Positions 37,907-45,153 of a stretch of 45,158 bases of DNA are shown here, piece by piece. The position numbers and the translations under genes were made by a program. Within the stretch, counting starts at the first letter, position 1. The number at the start of each line of letters is the position of its first letter. This DNA is from Marinomonas vulgaris (GTDB taxonomy: Bacteria; Pseudomonadota; Gammaproteobacteria; Pseudomonadales; Marinomonadaceae): assembly GCF_018145875.1 (NCBI RefSeq), contig NZ_JAGSSV010000025.1, positions 1-45,158 of the forward strand, written 5' to 3'. A model generated the notes under the pieces. That model was not told the origin of the DNA. It saw only the letters and a program-made list of their open reading frames with translations, and did no database searches.

Positions 37907-38725
37907 ATGTCTTTCATAATGGAAAACTATTCCATGATTCTCGCCATGATGGCCACCGGTGTGGTCGGCGGCATTTTGGCTGGCTTGCTCGGTGTGGGCG
38001 GTGGCATCGTCATCGTTCCCGTGTTGTTTTTCTTGTATCAAGGCTTAGGCGTCAGCGCGGATACCGCCATGCTGGTGGCCACAGCGACCTCGTTAGCGAC
38101 CATTATTCCCACCTCGATCAGCTCTATTCGTGCCCACAACGCTAAGGGCAATGTGGATTTTGATTTGCTGAAACGCTGGGGCGTGTTCATCTTTTTCGGC
38201 GTGATGGTCGGCAGCTTCATGGTGACGAAAGTCGATGGCGAATGGCTGACGTTACTGTTCGGTGTGATTGCTACCTTGTCGGCGGTCAATATGTTGCTAG
38301 GCAAAAAAGACAGCTTGTTTCAGTCTTTGCCGGGCACCGCGGGTCAGGGTGTGATGGCGACTTGTGTGGGCTTTTTTAGCTCCATGGTGGGCATCGGTGG
38401 CGGCACACTGACCGTTCCTATGCTGACATTTTGCAATTATCCTGCCCATCGAGCGGTTGGCACCGCTGCCGCGGTCGGTTTGATTATTTCTTTGCCTGCG
38501 GCCTTGATGATGCTGATTTTCGGACAAAGTCCAATCGATGCGCCTTTTGGCACCGTGGGCTTGGTTAACCTGATTGGCGCGGCCTGCATTATTCCATTAA
38601 CGGTATTGTTTGCCCCCGTTGGCGCTGGGTTGGCCCATCGTTTAGACGCGGCCAAATTAAAGAAAGTGTTTGCTGTGGTGTTGATTTTCACCGGCGCAAA
38701 AATGCTCTATCAAGTATTAGGTTAG
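37907..38725 (+). CDS. TauE/SafE-type membrane transporter in the ureide operon
   Basis: A 272-residue inner-membrane protein with about eight helices in two repeats, each opening with a glycine-rich motif: GLLGVGGGIVIVPVLFF near residue 28 and VGIGGGTLTVPML near 166. This is the TauE/SafE family, which moves sulfonates, sulfite or organic anions. Its place between the oxamate hydrolase and the aminotransferase suggests export or import of a pathway anion such as oxalate or allantoate; this is inference from position. ATG is preceded by AGGAG. Confidence 0.88.
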   Translation: MSFIMENYSMILAMMATGVVGGILAGLLGVGGGIVIVPVLFFLYQGLGVSADTAMLVATATSLATIIPTSISSIRAHNAKGNVDFDLLKRWGVFIFFGVMVGSFMVTKVDGEWLTLLFGVIATLSAVNMLLGKKDSLFQSLPGTAGQGVMATCVGFFSSMVGIGGGTLTVPMLTFCNYPAHRAVGTAAAVGLIISLPAALMMLIFGQSPIDAPFGTVGLVNLIGAACIIPLTVLFAPVGAGLAHRLDAAKLKKVFAVVLIFTGAKMLYQVLG

Positions 38726-38734
38726 GAGACCATT

Positions 38735-39955
38735 ATGCAACCCATTTCATTGCCCCCACGATTGTTAATGGGCCCAGGCCCGATCAATTGTTATCCGCGC
38801 GTTTTGACGGCCATGTCGACCCAGTTGGTTGGCCAATATGACCCCGCGATGACGGATTATATGAACGACACCATGGCGCTGTATCGCCGTGTGTTTAACA
38901 CGCAAAATCAGCAAACCTTCCTGATCGACGGCACCTCGCGTGCCGGCATCGAAGCGGCCTTGGTGTCTTGTTTAGAGCCGGGCGATAAGGTGCTGATTCC
39001 CATCTTTGGCCGTTTTGGTCACTTGTTGGTGGAAATTGCCGAGCGTGTGGATGCCGAAGTGCACACCATCGAAGTACCGTGGGGCGAGGTGTTTGACCCG
39101 CAGCAAATCGAAGACGCGATCAAAAAAGTACAGCCTAAATTGTTGGCCGTGGTGCAGGGCGATACTTCAACCACCATGTTTCAGCCTTTGGAAGAACTCG
39201 GCGCCATCTGCCGTGCTCACGATGTGCTGTTTTACACCGACGCGACGGCATCGATTGGCGGCAACCCGCTGAACGTAGACGAATGGCAAATTGATGCGGT
39301 GACCGTTGGTTTACAGAAATGTTTGGGTGGGCCGTCTGGCAGCGCACCGATTACACTCAGCGATCGCTTTGTGGAAGTGGTGCGCAAACGCGCCCATGTG
39401 GAAGCGGGTATTCGTGACGCTCACCATCAAGGCGCATCAGGTTTGCGGATTCGTTCCAACTATTTTGACTTGCCGATGATCATGGATTACTGGGGTGAAG
39501 AGCGCTTAAACCACCACACAGAAGCCGCAACCATGCTGTTTGGCTCCCGTGAATGCGCGGTGCAATTGCTTAGTGAAGGCCAAGACGCTGTGTTGTTGCG
39601 TCACCAATTAGCGGGCGATGCCATGTTAAAAGGGATTCAGGCGATGGGCTTGAAGCCGTTTGGTGATTTGAAGCACAAAATGAGTAACGTAGTGGGCATT
39701 CACATACCGGATAACGTCGACGGTGAAAAGATCCGCCATGATTTGTTGACGATTTTTAACATTGAAATCGGCACCAGTTTTGGCCCCTTAAAAGGCAAAG
39801 TCTGGCGCATTGGCACCATGGGCTATAACGCTCGCCAAGACGCGGTATTGCATACCTTGCAGTCTCTTGAAACCGTCTTGCGTCGTGCGGGTTTTGCCTT
39901 GCCAGCAGGCGAGGCAGTAGACGCGGCCATGTCGGTATACGCAGGAGAAAAATAA
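38735..39955 (+). CDS. Ureidoglycine-glyoxylate aminotransferase-like (PucG/HpxJ) enzyme
   Basis: A PLP enzyme of fold type I, 406 residues. Lys195 in VGLQKCLGGPSG is the PLP lysine. The opening LLMGPGPINCYPRVLTAMSTQLVGQYDPAMTDYMN matches PucG of Bacillus and HpxJ of Klebsiella; the segment SNYFDL holds Asn242, in the region where UGXT enzymes have an Asn important for ureidoglycine. The reaction would be ureidoglycine plus glyoxylate to oxalurate (N-carbamoyl-2-oxoglycine) plus glycine. A plain serine- or alanine-glyoxylate aminotransferase is an alternative, but the neighbouring allantoate hydrolase-like gene speaks for UGXT. It overlaps the next gene by one base. Confidence 0.85.
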   Translation: MQPISLPPRLLMGPGPINCYPRVLTAMSTQLVGQYDPAMTDYMNDTMALYRRVFNTQNQQTFLIDGTSRAGIEAALVSCLEPGDKVLIPIFGRFGHLLVEIAERVDAEVHTIEVPWGEVFDPQQIEDAIKKVQPKLLAVVQGDTSTTMFQPLEELGAICRAHDVLFYTDATASIGGNPLNVDEWQIDAVTVGLQKCLGGPSGSAPITLSDRFVEVVRKRAHVEAGIRDAHHQGASGLRIRSNYFDLPMIMDYWGEERLNHHTEAATMLFGSRECAVQLLSEGQDAVLLRHQLAGDAMLKGIQAMGLKPFGDLKHKMSNVVGIHIPDNVDGEKIRHDLLTIFNIEIGTSFGPLKGKVWRIGTMGYNARQDAVLHTLQSLETVLRRAGFALPAGEAVDAAMSVYAGEK

Positions 39956-41181
39956 TGACAGATTACGGCAAACTCGCTCAGCAAGTAATGTCTCGTTGTG
40001 ACGAGCTTGGCAAAATCAGTCAGTCTGAGGCGTATTTAGATCGTCGTTATTTGACGACAGAACACAAACAAGCCAACCAGTTGGTGGGCGAATGGATGAC
40101 CCAAGCGGGCATGATTACCTGGCAAGACGAAGCGGGAAATTTGTGTGGACGCTTAGAAAGCAAGCGCCCCGATGCGCCGCGCTATTTGATTGGCAGCCAT
40201 TTGGATACCGTGCCCAATGGCGGCAAATACGACGGCATGTTGGGTGTATTAGCGCCGATCTCCTTGATTCAAGCTATGACGGATCAGTCGATTGAACTGC
40301 CGTTTCATTTGGATATCGTCGGCTTTGGTGACGAAGAAGGCACACGTTTTCGCTCTACCTTGTTGGGCAGTCGAGCCCTTACCGGCAAGTGGCCTGCCGA
40401 ATGGCGTCACGTGCAAGACAGCGATGGAGTTAGCTTACCCGATGCCCTAAAAGCCTTTGGTTTGGATTTCGATGAGGTCAAAAAGGCCGCCATCGATCAT
40501 CAGGGTTTACTCGGTTATTTAGAACTTCATATTGAGCAAGGCCCAGTGCTAGAAGACGAGAATCTACCCGTTGGCGTGGTCAGTGCCATTGCTGGGGCGA
40601 AGCGTTTTGATTTGTCTGTGAAAGGCATGGCGGGACACGCCGGCACAGTGCCTATGCCCCTGCGCCAAGATGCTTTGTGCGCGGTCAGCGAAATGATCTT
40701 GGTGGTTGAAAAAGTCGCCCAAGAACATGGCATAGTGGCGACCGTGGGGCAGATTAATAATCGTCCAAATGGCGTCAATGTGATTTCAGGCAACACCCAG
40801 TTTTCCTTGGATATACGCAGTGAATTTGATGAGAAACGCGATGTGGGTCTTGAGCAAATCATGACAGAGATTCACGCCATTGCTGCTCGTCGCAATGTCA
40901 CATTAGAAATGACGCAGACCCATTCAGCGACCGCGGTACATTGTGATCCTACACTACAAGGTGTGTTGCGTAACGCCATTGAACATGCGGGTCATAGAGT
41001 GTTGACTCTGCCTTCTGGCGCGGGACACGATGCCATGGCGATGGCGGATATTTGCCCCGTAGCCATGCTGTTTATGCGTTGTGATAAGGGCATCAGCCAT
41101 AATCCAGCGGAAGCGGTGATGACAGAAGATGTGGCGGTGGCCTTGGCTGTGCTGAATCATACGCTACAGAACTTGGCATGA
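39955..41181 (+). CDS. Allantoate amidohydrolase / N-carbamoyl-amino acid hydrolase-like M20 enzyme
   Basis: A 408-residue M20-family metallohydrolase. Metal ligands are visible: His82 in GSHLDTVPNGG, Asp93 in KYDGMLG, Glu127-Glu128 in FGDEEGTRF, His192 in LELHIEQGPVLE and His382 in SHNPAE. HIEQGP is typical of the hydantoinase/carbamoylase family, which includes allantoate amidohydrolase AllC/HpxK and ureidoglycolate amidohydrolase. In context, with a UGXT-like enzyme just upstream (overlap of one base, AGGAGAA before ATG), allantoate amidohydrolase producing ureidoglycine is the most likely activity. Last gene of the operon; no terminator hairpin is clear, but palindromic repeats follow. 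Confidence 0.85.
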   Translation: MTDYGKLAQQVMSRCDELGKISQSEAYLDRRYLTTEHKQANQLVGEWMTQAGMITWQDEAGNLCGRLESKRPDAPRYLIGSHLDTVPNGGKYDGMLGVLAPISLIQAMTDQSIELPFHLDIVGFGDEEGTRFRSTLLGSRALTGKWPAEWRHVQDSDGVSLPDALKAFGLDFDEVKKAAIDHQGLLGYLELHIEQGPVLEDENLPVGVVSAIAGAKRFDLSVKGMAGHAGTVPMPLRQDALCAVSEMILVVEKVAQEHGIVATVGQINNRPNGVNVISGNTQFSLDIRSEFDEKRDVGLEQIMTEIHAIAARRNVTLEMTQTHSATAVHCDPTLQGVLRNAIEHAGHRVLTLPSGAGHDAMAMADICPVAMLFMRCDKGISHNPAEAVMTEDVAVALAVLNHTLQNLA

Positions 41182-41199
41182 TAACGGTTTCATTTTTAC

Positions 41200-41274
41200 T
41201 GTATTGAACTCAGCATAACGCCTCGCTCCCCGAGCAAGCTCGAAGAATCGCTCTAGCGTTACGCTGAGCACAAT
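41200..41274. repeat. 75-bp palindromic repeat, copy 1
   Basis: Outer arms TTGAACTCAGCATAACGC and GCGTTACGCTGAGCACAA pair in 15 of 18 positions; an inner hairpin CGAGC-AA-GCTCG lies in the loop. The second copy at 41303-41377 has the same length, and the changes between copies keep the pairing. Confidence 0.85.
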
Positions 41275-41302
41275 GAGTATGCGATTGAAGAATTGCTTCT
41301 GG

Positions 41303-41377
41303 TGTATTGAATCCAGCATAACGCCTTGCTCCCCGAGCAGGCTCGAAGAATCGCTCTAGCGTTACGCTGGGTTCAAT
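41303..41377. repeat. 75-bp palindromic repeat, copy 2
   Basis: Arms TTGAATCCAGCATAACGC and GCGTTACGCTGGGTTCAA pair in 16 of 18 positions. A T-A pair of copy 1 is C-G here. The period between the copies is 103 bases. This looks like a REP/BIME-type element. Confidence 0.85.
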
Positions 41378-41413
41378 CAGCGTAACAAAGCCATTGAACG
41401 GTCGAGAAAGCTT

Positions 41414-41479
41414 CCATGCGTTTCATTGGCGCAGACGTGTCGAGGAACGAGACAATACGCAAGCCAATAAACGACATGG
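41414..41479. repeat. Hairpin repeat, copy B of the left-edge repeat
   Basis: Arms CCATGCGTTTCATTGGC and GCCAATAAACGACATGG pair along 17 positions with one bulge and one mismatch. The loop of about 32 bases, GACGTGTCGAGGAACGAG onwards, matches the core at 43-79. Confidence 0.7.
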
Positions 41480-41558
41480 ACGCTTATACGTTTATAGCAG
41501 CAGTGGCAGTAGCGATAACATGAGCACTTTTTGACGACGAAAAATAGAAGGGTATTCG

Positions 41559-41924
41559 ATGAAGTTCACGCGTATTTTTAACGACGATCAGGGTAAGAGT
41601 CATTTTGGTGAGTTAGCGATTGATGTTCGTGATGGTGGTCCGATTGGTTTTTTATCCGAGCGGTTTCCTGCGGGCGAGATGATTTTCCGTGAAACCCCGA
41701 GCGATTACGATTTTAAATGGCATCCAGCGCCGCAGCGTCAGTTGTTGTTTATTATCAAAGGCCGCTGTGAGTTTACCGTGTCGTCGGGTGAGGCTCGCCA
41801 GTTCGGCGCAGGGGATGTAATCTTGCTAGAAGACACCGAAGGCGAGGGTCACTGCAGCAAGGCGTTGTTCAACGAAGTTCGCCACTCTATCTTCGTTACC
41901 GTACCAAAAGAGGTGATTTTTTAG
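41559..41924 (+). CDS. Small cupin-domain protein
   Basis: A 121-residue single cupin barrel. WHPAPQRQLLFIIKGRCEF and FGAGDVILLEDTEGEGHCSK give the two cupin motifs, but with only one clear His in each, so metal binding may be weak or of a different kind. It may be a regulator-type sugar or ureide-binding protein or an enzyme; nothing in the sequence decides. AGAAGGG precedes the ATG by six bases. It is separated from the ureide operon by about 375 bases and has its own terminator, so a role in that pathway is possible but not shown. Confidence 0.75.
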   Translation: MKFTRIFNDDQGKSHFGELAIDVRDGGPIGFLSERFPAGEMIFRETPSDYDFKWHPAPQRQLLFIIKGRCEFTVSSGEARQFGAGDVILLEDTEGEGHCSKALFNEVRHSIFVTVPKEVIF

Positions 41925-41940
41925 TTTCTTCTGTTTTGTT

Positions 41941-42005
41941 AAAGCCACGGACAATTCATCTGCTCGATAGAACTGAGTATTGGATGAATTCTCCGTGGCT
42001 TTTTT
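41941..42005 (+). terminator. Rho-independent terminator of the cupin gene
   Basis: Arms of about 20 bases starting AAAGCCACGGA and ending TCCGTGGCTTT, with a T-run at 42000-42005. Small internal mismatches only. Confidence 0.88.
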
Positions 42006-42133
42006 GTTTGTAGTGCAAAGTCATAGTTATTTTTTCCAGAGTTACTGGGGTTATATTTAAATGCAATTGGTTTTATGGGGTTATCGGAGTTATTTTTTGG
42101 CTTGTTAAGAAAGGAGTCTGCAAGGATAAAAAT

Positions 42134-42313
42134 ATGAAAAGCAGGGAGGTGATTTAAATGCTCATTCATGATGGATGGTACGAGGTGAGGGTAAAAGGCA
42201 GCCATGCTCAGTTTAAACACCCAGTAAAAAAAGGAACGGTAACCGTGCCTCACCCCAAGAAAGAGATTCCTATCGGAACCTTCAATAATATAAAGAAACA
42301 GGCGCAGTTTTAG
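42134..42313 (+). pseudogene. hicA: hicA mRNA-interferase toxin with nonsense codon 8
   Basis: Translated from the ATG at 42134 the frame reads MKSREVI, stop, MLIHDGWYEVRVKGSHAQF, then VTVPHPKKEIPIGTFNNI-KQA. This is HicA throughout, with TAA at 42155-42157 where the family normally has Lys or similar (AAA to TAA would do it). The catalytic His in KGSHAQF remains. ATG at 42158, directly after the stop, follows GGGAGGTGA and could restart translation to give a 51-residue protein lacking the first half-helix. Whether that is toxic is unknown. hicB starts 11 bases after the stop and looks intact. AAGGA lies seven bases before the original ATG. Confidence 0.82.
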
Positions 42314-42324
42314 TGGAGATTGGT

Positions 42325-42729
42325 ATGAAATATCCTGTTGTATTGCACACAGATGATGGCGTGAGTTACGGCGTTACTGTGCCGGATGTTCCCGGTTGCT
42401 TTTCTGCTGGTGACACCTTCGACGAGGCGCTTGAGATGGTCGAAGAAGCGATTTTCAGCCACTTGGAACTTATGTTAGAAGAGGGTGAAGATATCCCGGT
42501 TGCGAATCCAATTTCTGTTCATAAAGATGTCCCCGATTACGCTGGTGGCGTGTGGGTTGTCGTTGATATCGACATTACGCCCTTGCTCGGAAAAAGTGAG
42601 AAAATCAACGTCACATTACCACATTTACTCATCCATAAAATAGACAAAATGGTCGCTGCTAATCCGAAATACAAATCACGTTCTGGGTTTCTAGCGGAAG
42701 CGTCAAAAAAGGTGTTGCAGTTAAGTTAA
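42325..42729 (+). CDS. hicB: HicB-family antitoxin
   Basis: A 134-residue antitoxin. The N-terminal partial RNase H-like fold (YPVVLHTDDGVSYGVTVPDVPGCFSAGDTFDEALEMVEEAI) masks the HicA toxin, and the C-terminal ribbon-helix-helix (KINVTLPHLLIHKIDKMVAANPKYKSRSGFL) binds the operator. A GTG at 42313 extends it by four residues; ATG at 42325 with GGAG seven bases upstream is preferred. Since hicA is interrupted, hicB may be free to act as a lone repressor. Confidence 0.92.
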   Translation: MKYPVVLHTDDGVSYGVTVPDVPGCFSAGDTFDEALEMVEEAIFSHLELMLEEGEDIPVANPISVHKDVPDYAGGVWVVVDIDITPLLGKSEKINVTLPHLLIHKIDKMVAANPKYKSRSGFLAEASKKVLQLS

Positions 42730-42736
42730 GTACTTT

Positions 42737-42787
42737 CGGCCTTGTCTCAATAGGTCGTTTTTTTGAGACAAGGCCGCTTATTTTTTG
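42737..42787 (+). terminator. Rho-independent terminator of hicAB
   Basis: Arms CGGCCTTGTCTCAA and TTGAGACAAGGCCG around a 12-base loop, followed by CTTATTTTTT. Confidence 0.9.
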
Positions 42788-42803
42788 GTACTTAGCAACA
42801 GCT

Positions 42804-43550
42804 TTAAAAAAGCGAGTTCACCGATGCGCTGATGCCCAGTATCGATACCAGTAAGAGTATCGGTAGTGAGAAGTGCTTGAGGGATTTGGGTGGGTTTCTG
42901 TTAAAGAACCATTGGCCAATCCGCACGGCAACTAGGGTCGGGAAGAGCAGTAGAAACAGCATTTTGATGATGTCGAGGTCGACTAGGCCGCCGGCGAATA
43001 AAGCCATCATAGCGAGTGCTTCGCTGGCGATGAAGAAGAGGATCATGGTCGCCCGTTGTGTACGTGTGTCCAGTGGGCTGGAAAGCATGTAGCAAACGAT
43101 CATAGGGCCGCCGACCGAGGCGCCTGCGGTGCCGATGCCACTGGCTAAACCAAAGCCGAGTTTGGTGCTTTTTGCTTCAGCGCGACGCAGGCGAAAGTCG
43201 AACATGAGCACCAAAGCCAATATTAAGATCACCACGCAAATGGCAAATTTTAGAATCTCTTCAGGGATGAAGAGGATCAAACTAAGGCCAATAGGAATAC
43301 CGATAATTGCGCCAATGATGAGTAGTTTAAGTGTCTGAAAATCCGCTTGTTTCATTGCTTGACGCCATAAACTGAAGCTGCAAAGTACGTCTAGCCCCAG
43401 TACAACTGGCACACTTTGAGAAGGCGGCAAAAAGAAATTCAACCCTACTACCGCAATGGCGGCAAAGCCAAATCCTGCGTAACCACGCACTATCCCTGCC
43501 AGCATGGCGATGGGAATCAACATCAAAATAAGGTCTAAATCAAACGGCAC
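42804..43550 (-). CDS. TauE/SafE-type membrane transporter
   Basis: A 248-residue protein with about seven or eight membrane helices and the family's two half-repeats (GIVRGYAGFGFAAIAVVGL near residue 20 and ASGIGTAGASVGGPMIVCYML near 136). It starts with GTG (43550) after GAGGTAACC. Substrate unknown; sulfonates and small organic anions are the known ones. It is a second member of the family in this window but not a close copy of the one in the ureide operon. A palindrome at 43589-43614 precedes it. Confidence 0.88.
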   Translation of the reverse strand: MPFDLDLILMLIPIAMLAGIVRGYAGFGFAAIAVVGLNFFLPPSQSVPVVLGLDVLCSFSLWRQAMKQADFQTLKLLIIGAIIGIPIGLSLILFIPEEILKFAICVVILILALVLMFDFRLRRAEAKSTKLGFGLASGIGTAGASVGGPMIVCYMLSSPLDTRTQRATMILFFIASEALAMMALFAGGLVDLDIIKMLFLLLFPTLVAVRIGQWFFNRNPPKSLKHFSLPILLLVSILGISASVNSLF

Positions 43551-43588
43551 GGTTACCTCAACTGTTCTACTTAATGTCCATCAAAATC

Positions 43589-43614
43589 AAGCATAAAACT
43601 CACATTTTATGCTT
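43589..43614. promoter_or_regulatory. Palindromic operator-like site before TauE-type gene
   Basis: Perfect arms AAGCATAAAA and TTTTATGCTT around CTCACA, 39 bases upstream of the GTG start. No T-run follows on the minus strand, so it is more likely a regulator site than a terminator. The regulator is not in the window. Confidence 0.5.
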
Positions 43615-43778
43615 AAGCGTGCAGTATGAAGTTTTGGTGTTGATTTGCTTAGCACCAGCTGTATGTTTCTTTAGTACCAACTGAGCCAAAAACCTAAGAA
43701 ACCGAGAGTTTTAAAGAGAGTGGGCGCTCTTTTAGTGCATGTAGTGCATAAAAAGCGTCTTGAAAAGAAGATACAAAA

Positions 43779-43821
43779 AAAGCATCCACGTGATGCTGGG
43801 AGGCGTATACGTGGATGCTTT
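43779..43821 (-). terminator. Terminator of the permease chimera gene
   Basis: On the minus strand, AAAGCATCCACGT and ACGTGGATGCTTT flank a 17-base loop, then a run of T (TTTTTTTG). It lies just after the permease stop. Confidence 0.82.
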
Positions 43822-43852
43822 AAAAAAGGGAATGTCATCAGGGCATTTGGGC

Positions 43853-45085
43853 TTATTGATGATCTGGTTCGAACAGACCACGCTTCATGTAGAATTTTAC
43901 CCAAAGTGCCGCGATAACACACAGTATAAGCAGGATGCCCCCTGTGATGCTGTACACCATTTGGGTCATTTCTGGTGCTGGCGAATTATTCACCGCAATG
44001 TACAGCATGCCGATAATGCCCAAAATTTGTGGTATTGGGTAGAAAGGCGTTTTGTATGGACGTTCGTGGTTTGGCATACGTTTGCGCAATACAATGACGT
44101 TGATGTGCGCCACGCTGTAGGCCAATAACCAGCTGGTGGTGGCTGCGATGATCAAGGTAACTAACGAGTCGATGCCAAACGCAAAGTAAGGAATTGTCGT
44201 TAGGCCAGTGAGCATCAAGATGCCTACCCAAGGCGCGTCAAAACGGTTTTTCAGTTTCAGCTGGGGGAAGGCTTGTTTTTGTTCTGCCATGCCCTGCAGC
44301 ATTCTAGGGACAGACGCGAGAATGGTGTTCATGGTGCTGCACGTTGCAGCGATCGCCATGATAGTTGCGATCGCTAATCCACCTTTGCCAAACACCGCAT
44401 TGGCGTAATCTAAGAAAGGCAATGGCGAGCCAAGCAGCGATTCCGTGGTCATGTACAGGCTTGCCCCGTAGATGAAGGCGGCGAAGATCAAAAAGATCAA
44501 TACCAGCGACAAATGCATGGCGGTTGGGATGTTTTTCTTCGGCGATTTGACTTCATTGATCAGCGGGCAGATAAACTCCACGCCCACCATGGTCCACAAG
44601 GCTAAGCCAACCAAGCCGATAAAACTGCCGTCTAACACGCCACCAAAGCCCCAATCGACCGGCGTGCCCACAAGAGTTGGATGAGGTTCGCTCGATCCTG
44701 TGATGGCCACCAACCCAATAATGACCAAGGCGCTGACCAAGATAAACGCCAGTAGGTTTTGAATGCGTGCAAACACCGGCGTGGAGTCCGGCGTCACATC
44801 AATCAGCCCCGCCCAAGATTCGTCGATTTGCGCGTCACGAAACATGGGCCAAGCATTGATGGTGTTATTCAAGGCATCGGTTAAGAGGCCATGATTAATT
44901 TTCGGAGCATTCACGCGGTTTTTTTCAAAGGGTGTGATGGACTCCTTGTGCCACGATCTTGCTGTGGCCAAATCGCTGAAAAAAGTGCCGTTTAGGGCAA
45001 TATTCAATGAATCTTTTCCGTGCTTAAGCTGGTCTTTGAACTTCATGCCGATTTTGAGGTGATCTAAGGTGAGTGGAGCGTCCAC
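43853..45085 (-). pseudogene. In-frame chimera: DAO-family oxidase fragment joined to C-terminal part of APC permease
   Basis: This 410-codon frame is two unrelated genes. Residues 1-104 (44774-45085) are soluble and match the C-terminal part of FAD-dependent amino acid or sarcosine oxidases; the segment DESWAGLIDVTPDSTPV is a family hallmark. From ARIQNLLAFILVSAL the frame continues as an APC-family amino acid permease, with about eight helices (TM5-12, for example SFIGLVGLALWTMVGVEFICPL). TM1-4, which form half the substrate site, are missing, as are the FAD-binding N-terminus and C-terminus of the oxidase. The GTG start lies straight after a TAG stop, with no ribosome site. A direct repeat CCGGCGT (44776-44782, 44788-44794) sits at the junction. 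I take it for a deletion remnant, so a non-functional gene; automated pipelines would call it a permease. Confidence 0.72.
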
Positions 45086-45093
45086 CTAAAATC

Positions 45094-45153
45094 GGCTAGG
45101 GAGCACCCTCCGAAGGAGGAGGGTGGGGAATAGCCAAAGATGCGTAGCATCTT
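45094..45153. repeat. Strong paired hairpins at the right edge, possible mobile-element end
   Basis: Two hairpins stand side by side. The first pairs GGCTA (45094-45098) with TAGCC (45131-45135) and CACCCTCC with GGAGGAGGGTG around GAA. The second is AAGATGC-GTA-GCATCTT (45137-45153), perfect. Neither lies in a coding frame. They begin where the oxidase remnant stops. They could be an end of an IS200/IS605-type element, or of another intergenic element; the window ends too soon to tell. Confidence 0.5.

Larger units (their letters stand above)
41182..41558. other. Repeat-rich intergenic region after the ureide operon
   Basis: About 375 bases with no gene. It holds two 75-base palindromic repeats, a third hairpin repeat related to one at the left window edge, then a short AT-rich stretch and the ribosome site AGAAGGG of the cupin gene. 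The palindromes may also act as operon terminators or 3' stabilisers. Confidence 0.8.
43551..43852. other. Intergenic region upstream of the TauE-type gene
   Basis: About 300 bases, AT-rich, no gene supported. It holds a 10-base-arm palindrome (43589-43614) near the TauE-type gene and the terminator of the permease chimera (43779-43821). Open frames reading through 43671-43922 and 43720-43917 cross this terminator and look like chance. Confidence 0.65.

Noticed and set aside
41200..41480. CRISPR array from spaced palindromic repeats
   Set aside because: Only two 75-base copies with a 28-base gap and an unrelated third hairpin; unit size, count and lack of cas genes do not fit.
43760..44128. 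122-codon plus-strand frame
   Set aside because: Runs through the permease terminator and then antisense to permease helices.
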